A stretch of 64,000 nt of DNA from Fimbriimonadaceae bacterium (lineage in GTDB: Bacteria; Armatimonadota; Fimbriimonadia; Fimbriimonadales; Fimbriimonadaceae), in assembly GCA_019694835.1 (NCBI GenBank), contig JAIBBE010000233.1, forward strand, positions 96,298 to 160,297, in the 5' to 3' direction. A program made the translations under genes and the position numbers. How positions within the stretch are numbered: position 1 is the stretch's first letter; every line of letters begins with the position of its first letter. Under the pieces are notes generated by a model that was not told the origin of the DNA, did no database searches, and was given only the letters and a program-made list of their open reading frames with translations. Below, one piece after another: positions 57,305 to 64,000 of this stretch.

Positions 57305-59392
57305 ATGCAGCACACCAAGCTCGAAACCCTGCTCGAAGAGTCCCGCACCTTTCCGCCCAGCCCGGAATTCGTGGCCCAAGCGAACGTCAGCGATCCGCAC
57401 GTTTACGTTCAGGCGTTGAAAGACCCGGTCGCGTTCTGGGAGGGCTGGGCGCGGCAGCTCGACTGGATGGAGCCTTGGCACACCGCGCTCGAATGGAACC
57501 TGCCCGACGCCAAATGGTTCCTCGGCGGCAAGCTCAACGCCAGCGCCAACTGCCTGGACCGCCACGTCGCGTCGGGCAAAGGTGACAAGATCGCGATCAT
57601 TTGGGAAGGCGAGCCGGGCGACACCCGGAAGATCTCCTACCGCGAGCTTCTTGACGAGGTCTCGCGCATCGCGAACGGCCTGAAAGCATTGGGCGTTCAG
57701 AAGGGCGACCGGGTCTGCATCTATATGCCGCTCGTGCCCGAGCTTGCGATGACGATGCTGGCGTGCGCGCGGATTGGTGCCGCGCATTCGGTGGTGTTTG
57801 GCGGCTTCAGTGCGGACTCGCTGCACGAACGGATCAATGATGCGAGCGCCAAGGTGCTCGTAACGGCCGATGGTGGCTGGCGGCGGGGCGGGGTCGTTGC
57901 CCTCAAGGAGATCGCCGACGAAGCGCTCGATATGGGTTGTCCGACGATCGAGAAGGTTCTCGTGTTGGAGCGCGTCGGTGCTGTTGGGGAAGGCGTCGGC
58001 ACGAGCCATCCGACGGCTACCGGCGCGTGGGCCACGAAGCCACCGGCGTACGATCGAGGGGGCTGGTCGGCGGGGCGCGACATTTGGTGGCACGATCTGA
58101 TCCCCGCGCAATCCGCCGACTGCCCACCCGAGGCGATGGACAGCGAGGACCTGCTCTTCATCCTCTACACCAGCGGATCGACCGGCAAGCCGAAAGGCAT
58201 CGTCCACACGACCGGCGGCTACCTGACCCAGTGCTGCGCCACCACAAAATGGGTCTTCGACCTGAAGGACGACGATATCTTTTGGTGCACCGCCGACTGC
58301 GGCTGGGTGACGGGGCACAGCTATGTCGTCTACGGGCCGATGGCGAATGCGGCGACGGTCGTCATGTACGAGGGGGCTCCCGACGCCCCCGAGAAAGATC
58401 GTTTCTGGCGGATTATCGAGCGGCACAAGGTCACGATTCTCTACACCGCTCCGACCGCGATTCGCGCGTTCATGAAGTGGGGTCCTGAGTATCCGGCCCA
58501 GTGCGACTTGTCTTCTCTGCGTCTTCTTGGCAGTGTGGGTGAGCCGATCAATCCCGAGGCCTGGATTTGGTATCACCGCCATATCGGCACCGAGCGCTGC
58601 CCGATCGTGGACACGTGGTGGCAGACCGAGACCGGGGCGATGATGATCACGGCTTTGCCCGGCATGACCGAGACCAAACCTGGCAGCGCGACTCAGCCCT
58701 TCCCCGGCATCCGCGCGTCGGTCCTCGACGAGGAAGGCAACGACATCACCCCCAACCACGGCGCGCTCGGCTTCTACGCGACCCTCGCCAACGAGACCGC
58801 ACACGAATTTGGTCCCGAGGTTGGTGGCTATCTCGTCATCGATGGCCCTTGGCCCTCGATGATGCGCGGCATCTGGGGCGACCCGGAGCGGTACTTCAAC
58901 ACCTATTGGAAGCGCTTCCCCGGCAAGTACTTCCCCGGTGACGGGACGAAAGTCGATCAGGACGGCTACTTCTGGCTGCTCGGCCGGGTGGACGATATCA
59001 TGCTCGTCGCGGGCCACAACATCAGCACGATGGAAGTCGAAAGCGCCCTCGTCGATCATCCGGCGGTCGCGGAGGCGGCGGTCATCGGCAAGTCGCACGA
59101 GATCAAGGGGCAGGCGATTGCCGCTTTCGTGATCATTCGCGGCGACTACACCGGCGAGACGACTGGTCTGGTCGATGAGCTCAAGGCCCACGTCGCCCAC
59201 AAGATCGGGGTGATCGCGCGTCCGGACGACGTGATCGTCACCGCCGAGCTTCCCAAAACCCGCAGCGGCAAAATCATGCGGCGGCTTTTGCGCGATGTTG
59301 CGGAGGGTCGAGCGTTGGGGGATACGACGACCCTGGCCGATCCGGCGATTGTCCACGCCTTGCGCGACAAGTACGAGTCGATGGAGAGTTGA
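57305..59392 (+). CDS. acsA: Acetyl-CoA synthetase
   Basis: Activates acetate to acetyl-CoA via acetyl-AMP. 695 residues against ~650 usual. Motifs are [24 protein letters not shown] (P-loop), [69 protein letters not shown] and [14 protein letters not shown] (catalytic, acetylatable Lys). Between VLVLERVG and GRDIWWHDL, where E. coli Acs has about 9 residues, there are ~31 ([20 protein letters not shown]...), a low-complexity insertion at ~228-258. TAAAAT lies ~28 nt before the ATG. Confidence 0.94.
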   Translation: MQHTKLETLLEESRTFPPSPEFVAQANVSDPHVYVQALKDPVAFWEGWARQLDWMEPWHTALEWNLPDAKWFLGGKLNASANCLDRHVASGKGDKIAIIWEGEPGDTRKISYRELLDEVSRIANGLKALGVQKGDRVCIYMPLVPELAMTMLACARIGAAHSVVFGGFSADSLHERINDASAKVLVTADGGWRRGGVVALKEIADEALDMGCPTIEKVLVLERVGAVGEGVGTSHPTATGAWATKPPAYDRGGWSAGRDIWWHDLIPAQSADCPPEAMDSEDLLFILYTSGSTGKPKGIVHTTGGYLTQCCATTKWVFDLKDDDIFWCTADCGWVTGHSYVVYGPMANAATVVMYEGAPDAPEKDRFWRIIERHKVTILYTAPTAIRAFMKWGPEYPAQCDLSSLRLLGSVGEPINPEAWIWYHRHIGTERCPIVDTWWQTETGAMMITALPGMTETKPGSATQPFPGIRASVLDEEGNDITPNHGALGFYATLANETAHEFGPEVGGYLVIDGPWPSMMRGIWGDPERYFNTYWKRFPGKYFPGDGTKVDQDGYFWLLGRVDDIMLVAGHNISTMEVESALVDHPAVAEAAVIGKSHEIKGQAIAAFVIIRGDYTGETTGLVDELKAHVAHKIGVIARPDDVIVTAELPKTRSGKIMRRLLRDVAEGRALGDTTTLADPAIVHALRDKYESMES

Positions 59393-59435
59393 GCGATTCC
59401 CGTTCGTCCAAGACCCGGTTCGAAATGCTGCGCTG

Positions 59436-59514
59436 AAACCTCTCCCCCAACCCCTCTCCTCCACCGCCAAATTGATACAACTTTGGAGGCTTCCGGGCGC
59501 AGGAGAGGGGAGCC
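59436..59514. repeat. Single copy of the CCTCTCCCCCAACCCCTCTCC repeat core
   Basis: GAAACCTCTCCCCCAACC begins the unit and CGGGCGCAGGAGAGGGGAGC ends it; CCCCTCTCCT pairs with AGGAGAGGGG. It has the same orientation and layout as a unit of the lutB array, and lies between the acsA stop and the priA start. Confidence 0.88.
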
Positions 59515-59530
59515 GTGCGCGCGCGGCGGG

Positions 59531-59536
59531 TAGTCT
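59531..59536 (+). promoter_or_regulatory. -10-like hexamer TAGTCT, leaderless start
   Basis: TAGTCT ends 6 nt before the priA ATG at 59543. Confidence 0.4.
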
Positions 59537-59542
59537 CGGAGC

Positions 59543-62047
59543 ATGGCCCCGGCGACCCTAAACCACCTCCTCTTGGTTGCCGAGGTCGCCCTGGACTCGC
59601 GCACCGGAGGCACGGAAGCCATCTACACCTATAGGGCAACGGAGAGCACGAAGGTGGGAGAAGCCTACATGGTCCCACTTGGCAGCAGGACGGTGATGGG
59701 TTACGTGGTCGAAACCCGAGAGACCCCGGCGAGCGAGCTTGGCTTTCCTGAATCACGCCTGCGGGCACTTGGCGCCAAGATCGAGCATGCGGACTTGCCG
59801 GAGACGACCATCGACACGATCAAGATGGTCGCCGAGCAGTATCTCTGCCCGTTGCCGATGGCGCTGGGTCTCGCAACACCACCCGGAGTCCGCGAGAAGC
59901 TGGTGACCGAGTGGACGCTGGTGGACAATGCTGCGACCGACCTCCCGCTCACCGCAATGCAAGAAGAGACCCTACGCGTCCTCAAAGAACAAGGGGGCAA
60001 GCTCGTGGAGTCGAAGACGCGCGCTTTGCCGCCGGGCTCGAAGAAGGCGCTTCAACACTTGCGCAGCAAGGGCTTGGTCAGACAGCGCCTTGCCATCGAC
60101 CTCCAGCCCGAGAAGCACCGACTGTCTGGGATGCTTCGGCTCACCCCCGATGAAGCCAAAGTGGAGCGATTCCTGACCACCGAAGCCAAGAAGAAGCCCG
60201 CCCAAGCCCTCACCCTGATGCGCTTGCAGGGAGCGGGCGACGTGAGTTTCTCGGTCCAAGAAGTCAAAGCCCTCAGCGAGGTGACCGACCAGACGATCCG
60301 CGCCCTTCTTCAGGCCGGGCTTTTGGAAAAGGTCGATGGCGGACAGATCAGGCCACGGACACCTCCGACGCCCAACTTGGAACAGCAAGCGGCGATTGAC
60401 GCGGTTGTCGCCTCGATCCAAAGCGGGAAATTCGAGCCGTTTCTCCTGTTTGGAATTACGGGAAGTGGCAAGACGGAGGTCTTCCTTCGATGTGCGGCGG
60501 AGGCGCTTCGACGGGGCAAACAAGTGCTCTTCTTGGTGCCCGAAATCGCCCTCACCGCGCAGGTCATCGCCCAGTTGCGCGAGCGATTCGGACGGGGCGT
60601 CGCCGTGCTCCATAGCAACCTCCCCGCCAACGAGCGGCTCGACAATTGGATGAAGGTGAAGACGGGTGAGGCGAGCGTGGTCCTCGGCACTCGGAGCGCC
60701 CTATTCGCTCCCGTGCGCCATCTTGGCCTGATCGTCATGGACGAGGAGCACGAGCAAAGCTACAAACAGGAGAATCCGCCCCGCTACCACGCCAAGATCG
60801 TCGCCCGGTTTCTCGCCCGCCGATTCTCGGCACCCTTGCTCCTGGGTTCCGCAACTCCGAGCGTCGAGACGTTCCATGAGGCCGAGCGAGGCGGATGGAG
60901 GCTCCTGACGCTTTCCCAGCGGGCGGCAGGAGCGAAGCTGCCCACCGTGCACATCGAGGACATGACTCAGTTCGGCAACCAGCCGAGGATCAAGGTGGCT
61001 CGGAAAGAAGAAGAGAGTTCGGTGGAACTCGAGGCGGCCCGAGAAGCTGAGCGTCGCAAAAGCCTCTTCTGTCCTGAACTCCAACGGCGGATGATCGAGA
61101 CGCTCGCGGCGGGAAAGCAGACCATTCTTTTCTTGAACCGCCGTGCCTACGCCCCGTTCCTCATGTGCCGCGACTGCGCTCATGTTTGGAAGTGTGATCA
61201 GTGTGCGGTGACCCTCTCCTATCACCGTCGTGATGGCAAGCTGCGGTGCCACCACTGCGGATTCAACTCACCACCGCCCGATGTCTGTCCCAAGTGCGAC
61301 GGAACGCGGATCAAGCCGTTCGGGGCGGGCGTCGAGCGGGTCGAGGAGGCCGTCCAAGAGTTGCTGCCCGAGGCGACGATTGCGCGCCTGGATCGGGACA
61401 TCGCCCGGAAGCGCGGGGCCCTCGAACAGACCATTGCCTTGTTTCGAGCCGGCGAGATCGACGTTCTCGTTGGCACACAAATGGTCGCCAAGGGCCTGGA
61501 CTTCCCGAATGTGACGCTGGTCGGCGTGGTCGCTGCAGACATCGCGCTCAACATGCCCGACTTCCGGGCGTCAGAGCGGGCTTTTCAGCTTCTTTCGCAG
61601 GTCGCCGGTCGAGCGGGAAGGGGCGTGGACCCCGGACACGTGGTGGTCCAGACGTTCAGCCCTAAGAACATCGCCGTCGTCAGCGCCAAATCGCATGACT
61701 TCCTCTCGTTCTTTGGCGCGATCCGCGAAGAGCGGCGTCAGGCGCTCTATCCTCCGTTTTCTCGACTTCTCAACATCACCCTGACGGGCGAGGATCGCCC
61801 CGAAGTGCTGCGCGCCGGTCTCGAGGTGCGCGATATCTTGCGAGGCGTTCTCGGGGTCGAAGGTCCCCCGACCCTTCTCGGACCCGTCGATTGCGCGTTG
61901 GAGCGCCTGCAGGGACGTTGGCGAAGGCACTTGCTCCTCAAACTGACCAAGGCGAGTCAGATTCAGGAAGTAGGTCGGGCAATGGGCCACTATGAGGCGC
62001 GCAACATTTCCGTTTCCCTCGACGTCGACCCCTATTCGCTGATGTAA
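59543..62047 (+). CDS. priA: Primosomal protein N' (replication restart helicase PriA)
   Basis: Superfamily 2 helicase that reloads the replisome at stalled forks. 834 residues. A 3'-DNA-binding N-terminal domain is followed by GITGSGKTEVFLR (Walker A), LIVMDEEHEQSYKQENPPRYHAK (DEEH box), LLLGSATPSVET and the split zinc-binding motif CRDCAHVWKCDQCAVTLSYHRRDGKLRCHHCG...CPKC, then LVGTQMVAKGLDFPNVTLVGVVAAD and QVAGRAGRG. All eight Cys of the zinc motif are present. Confidence 0.96.
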   Translation: MAPATLNHLLLVAEVALDSRTGGTEAIYTYRATESTKVGEAYMVPLGSRTVMGYVVETRETPASELGFPESRLRALGAKIEHADLPETTIDTIKMVAEQYLCPLPMALGLATPPGVREKLVTEWTLVDNAATDLPLTAMQEETLRVLKEQGGKLVESKTRALPPGSKKALQHLRSKGLVRQRLAIDLQPEKHRLSGMLRLTPDEAKVERFLTTEAKKKPAQALTLMRLQGAGDVSFSVQEVKALSEVTDQTIRALLQAGLLEKVDGGQIRPRTPPTPNLEQQAAIDAVVASIQSGKFEPFLLFGITGSGKTEVFLRCAAEALRRGKQVLFLVPEIALTAQVIAQLRERFGRGVAVLHSNLPANERLDNWMKVKTGEASVVLGTRSALFAPVRHLGLIVMDEEHEQSYKQENPPRYHAKIVARFLARRFSAPLLLGSATPSVETFHEAERGGWRLLTLSQRAAGAKLPTVHIEDMTQFGNQPRIKVARKEEESSVELEAAREAERRKSLFCPELQRRMIETLAAGKQTILFLNRRAYAPFLMCRDCAHVWKCDQCAVTLSYHRRDGKLRCHHCGFNSPPPDVCPKCDGTRIKPFGAGVERVEEAVQELLPEATIARLDRDIARKRGALEQTIALFRAGEIDVLVGTQMVAKGLDFPNVTLVGVVAADIALNMPDFRASERAFQLLSQVAGRAGRGVDPGHVVVQTFSPKNIAVVSAKSHDFLSFFGAIREERRQALYPPFSRLLNITLTGEDRPEVLRAGLEVRDILRGVLGVEGPPTLLGPVDCALERLQGRWRRHLLLKLTKASQIQEVGRAMGHYEARNISVSLDVDPYSLM

Positions 62048-62068
62048 GCACGTTTGCCCCCTCCCTAA

Positions 62069-62094
62069 CCCTCCCCCACCGGAGTGGGAGAGGG
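62069..62094. terminator. Hairpin after priA, C-rich repeat relative
   Basis: CCCTCCCCCAC (62069-62079) and GTGGGAGAGGG (62084-62094) form a 10-bp stem with one mismatch and a 4-nt loop, between convergent priA and the lipoprotein gene. The sequence is related to the CTCTCCCCCAACCCCTC repeat core. Confidence 0.65.
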
Positions 62095-62103
62095 AACAGA
62101 AGA

Positions 62104-62556
62104 TTAACGCGGACTAGCGTTGTTGCGGCGAATCTCGACGAACACGTCGGTGCGATTGCCGGCCATCGTGATGTCGCTCAGATACTTCGAGCCACCGTCC
62201 ATGACGACTTCCAGCGTAAAGCTGCGGTTGCCTCCCGACAGGTTGCGAACCCAGACGTAGTAGGGGTCGCTGGAAGCCTGCGAATTCGTGGTGAAACGGA
62301 TGATGTCGCGGGAGTTGCCGGCCTGGGTGGTGCACCACAGATCGGGATCGTCGATGCTGCAGCGATCGAAAGCATCAGGGCCGCCCCGCGTCGGGCTGAC
62401 GATCAGCTCCAGATCATTTAGGTTATTCGAGTCGATGATGACCTGAACGTCGGAGTTGCGTCCGAGGGCGGAGCCGCCGCCACCGCAGCCGAGGGCCGCG
62501 ATTAAGGGCAGCGATGCAACGAAGGTGGAAAGAAAAAGTGCTCGTGAAGTCTTCAT
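62104..62556 (-). CDS. Lipoprotein of unknown function
   Basis: 150 residues starting at ATG 62556, with GGGAGGT 5 nt before it. MKTSRALFLSTFVASLPLIAALGC is a lipoprotein signal, followed by Gly-rich GGGGSALGRN. The remaining ~115 residues form a beta-sandwich-like domain with two internal Cys (CSIDDPDLWC): VQVIIDSNNLNDLELIVSPTRGG...DPYYVWVRNLSGGNRSFTLEVVMDGG. The pattern resembles small pre-peptidase C-terminal-like domains. Function unknown. Confidence 0.7.
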   Translation of the reverse strand: MKTSRALFLSTFVASLPLIAALGCGGGGSALGRNSDVQVIIDSNNLNDLELIVSPTRGGPDAFDRCSIDDPDLWCTTQAGNSRDIIRFTTNSQASSDPYYVWVRNLSGGNRSFTLEVVMDGGSKYLSDITMAGNRTDVFVEIRRNNASPR

Positions 62557-62596
62557 AGAACCTCCCTGAACCAGGTGAAAATCGTACTGAGGCATC

Positions 62597-63400
62597 TTAC
62601 CCAGCCGAATGCTGCTGAGTTGCGGCTTTGAGCCCCCGAATGGCCTCGATCAGCTTGTCCTGGCCGACTCCGTTCTGCCAATTCGTGGCAAGAAAGTCGA
62701 CGAGCCAGCTTCCCACGACCGCCCCGTCGGCGACCTCGCAGACCATGCGCACATGCTCGGGCGTGCTGATGCCAAACCCAACGCAGACCGGCAGGTTCGT
62801 CCGAGCACGGATTCGCCCCACGAGATCGGCAACTTCGGGTGGCGCCGATTGTTGGGCGCCGGTGACGCCAGTGCGCGAGACGGCGTAAACGAACCCTGAT
62901 GCCCGATCAGCCGCAATTTGGATGCGCTCGTCGGTACTGGTGGGGGCAACCAGGAACACGTTGTCGAGACCGTAGCGTCGGCTGACGTCGCGCCATTCGT
63001 CCGATTCTTCCGGGGTGAGATCGCTGACGATGGTGCCTGAGGCACCCGCTTTAGCCGCCATATCCGCGAATCGTTCGGAGCCGATTCGCAGGATGGGGTT
63101 CAGGTAGCCCATCAGGACGACCGGGACTTCGAGGCGCACGCTTGCCAGCGTTTCTAGAACCTGTCTCGGTGTAACCCCGCGGTCCAGCGCCCGCTGGCTG
63201 CTGGCTTGGATGGTGGGACCGTCCGCGATCGGGTCGCTGAAGGGAATTCCGACCTCGATCAGATCGGCACCGCCTTCCTGAAGCGCCAGAAGAACTTCAG
63301 GAAGCTGATCGAGAGCGGGGTCGCCGGCGGTGACGAAGAGCACGAGGGCCTTGTCACCCTTGGATTTCAGGCCTGCGAATCGCGCTGCGATGGGGCTCAT
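62597..63400 (-). CDS. trpA: Tryptophan synthase alpha chain
   Basis: Cleaves indole-3-glycerol phosphate to indole, 267 residues. LVLFVTAGDPALDQLPEVLLALQEGGADLIEVGIPFSDPIADGPTIQASSQRAL contains the catalytic Glu and Asp, and VPVVLMGYLNPILRIG, FVYAVSRTGVTGAQ and PVCVGFGISTPEHV follow. The start was set at ATG 63400 (MSPIAARFAGLKSKG), which fits the family and has CACAAT 8 nt upstream. trpB, normally directly upstream, is absent: the next gene on that side is on the other strand. Confidence 0.94.
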   Translation of the reverse strand: MSPIAARFAGLKSKGDKALVLFVTAGDPALDQLPEVLLALQEGGADLIEVGIPFSDPIADGPTIQASSQRALDRGVTPRQVLETLASVRLEVPVVLMGYLNPILRIGSERFADMAAKAGASGTIVSDLTPEESDEWRDVSRRYGLDNVFLVAPTSTDERIQIAADRASGFVYAVSRTGVTGAQQSAPPEVADLVGRIRARTNLPVCVGFGISTPEHVRMVCEVADGAVVGSWLVDFLATNWQNGVGQDKLIEAIRGLKAATQQHSAG

Positions 63401-63468
63401 TGAAGCTGATTGTGGCCGGTTGAGTCTCATTGATGCCGAATCACCGACGTTCCCGCCGAGTTTGCGCG

Positions 63469-63474
63469 TATCAT
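63469..63474 (+). promoter_or_regulatory. -10 hexamer TATCAT, leaderless start
   Basis: TATCAT ends 6 nt before ATG 63481. Confidence 0.45.
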
Positions 63475-63480
63475 TACTCG

Positions 63481-64000
63481 ATGGTCGCAACAATGCTCGC
63501 GTCGCTGGTCTTGAGTTCGCAAGAAACGGTGGACATCAACCGGGTGTACGCCAAGGGCGAGAAACTCAACTACAACATCCAAGCCGACTTGGTGATCGAG
63601 CAACGGGTCGGCAACCTCAAGACGTTCCTCGTCGAGGACTTCGGGCTGCAGTACGCCTTCACCGCCGAAGTGATGGCCATGAAGGCCGATGGCATCTGCG
63701 ACATGCGCTACAAGCGGCCAACCACGACCGAGATTCAGGGTGAAACGCCCAACTCGCCTGAGAAGCGAAAGGTGACCAAGACCAATCTCGATATGATGCT
63801 GACCGTCTCGCCGGTCAACGAGATCCTGAAGGTCGAGGACTTGACACCGAAGAAGGCGAAGGTGTTCGGGCAGGAGCCTCCATCCGTGGGAGGATGGAGG
63901 CATGCTTGTCCCGACGCCGACCATGCCTCCGCCTCCCACGCTCACCATGCCTCCGCCTCCGAGGCCAACTATGCCTCCATCCTCCCACGGATGGAGGCTC
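63481..64000 (+). CDS. Unknown protein, 3' end outside window
   Basis: The frame from ATG 63481 is open to the window end (173 codons). The start MVATMLASLVLSSQETVDINRVYAKGEKLNYNIQADLVIEQRVGNLKTFLVEDFGLQYAFTAEV suggests a short signal and a beta-rich exported domain that resembles nothing I can name. From residue ~132 the frame runs through a palindromic repeat (EPPSVGGWRHACPDADHASASHAHHASASEANYASILPRMEA), which changes the composition abruptly. A stop soon after the window or a frame break in the repeat cannot be excluded. Confidence 0.6.
   Translation, partial: MVATMLASLVLSSQETVDINRVYAKGEKLNYNIQADLVIEQRVGNLKTFLVEDFGLQYAFTAEVMAMKADGICDMRYKRPTTTEIQGETPNSPEKRKVTKTNLDMMLTVSPVNEILKVEDLTPKKAKVFGQEPPSVGGWRHACPDADHASASHAHHASASEANYASILPRMEA
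63874..64000. repeat. 28-bp perfect inverted repeat with HASAS-coding centre
   Basis: Arms 63874-63901 and 63973-64000 are perfect complements (outer GAGCCTCCATCC, inner GGATGGAGGC). The ~70 bp between them contain repeated CCATGCCTCCGCCTCC motifs. It lies in frame in the last gene and may continue beyond the window. Confidence 0.8.

Overview
The window looks like a chromosomal segment of a free-living Gram-negative-type aerobe, most likely an Armatimonadota member near Fimbriimonadia. This is an inference from gene content, not from a marker search. The pointers are prepilin-like proteins with a [22 protein letters not shown] leader followed by a GDYDD-type segment, a PEP-CTERM protein, PQQ-repeat, BNR and dockerin-type exported proteins, a complete alternative complex III (ACIII) joined to a caa3 oxidase, and high-GC codon use. 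No rRNA, tRNA, CRISPR array, phage or insertion sequence with a transposase was seen.

Layout. 1-8.1 kb: tail of a membrane protein, an oligopeptide-type ABC ATPase, a five-unit repeat array, der, a membrane protein with a pilin-like C-terminus next to a decayed copy of its own 5' end, a DUF433 protein, a beta-helix protein and polA. 8.2-23.2 kb: one minus-strand block of 13 genes, ctaAB-actABCDEF with an associated small gene, sco, ctaC, ctaD, ctaE and ctaF. It encodes quinol oxidation by ACIII, delivery to a cytochrome c-fused CuA subunit, an A2-type oxidase, and heme A and copper assembly. A TTGACA-17-CATATT promoter lies upstream. 23.6-36.9 kb: PQQ-like, BNR and HEAT-repeat proteins, sdhC, then rhaB-lutABC (rhamnose phosphorylation plus lactate oxidation) and a prepilin gene. 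37-41 kb: a PLP ammonia-lyase and trpDCF. 41-49 kb: a polyprenyl-P sugar transferase and a set of exported, lipoprotein, PEP-CTERM and prepilin genes. 49-64 kb: cysteine desulfurase, a PrpD plus FAH-like pair, cysS, a YyaL/DsbD-like protein, acsA, priA, an orphan trpA and a truncated final gene.

Two themes run through the window. First, several families of short palindromic repeats sit between genes, often touching stop codons. The same families, or similar palindromes, also sit inside reading frames in phase: lutB carries a 5-unit, 138-bp-period array inside its LUD domain, the YyaL-like gene carries a copy of the element found between trpF and the sugar transferase, trpF carries two short palindromes, and the last gene carries a 28-bp inverted repeat. 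This resembles palindromic elements that invade proteins, as known in Rickettsia, but here with tandem arrays. Second, many genes have a -10-like hexamer (TAnnnT, CATAAT or CACAAT) 5-8 nt before the start codon and no Shine-Dalgarno sequence, suggesting widespread leaderless mRNAs. The clear Shine-Dalgarno starts, some TTG, mostly precede exported proteins.
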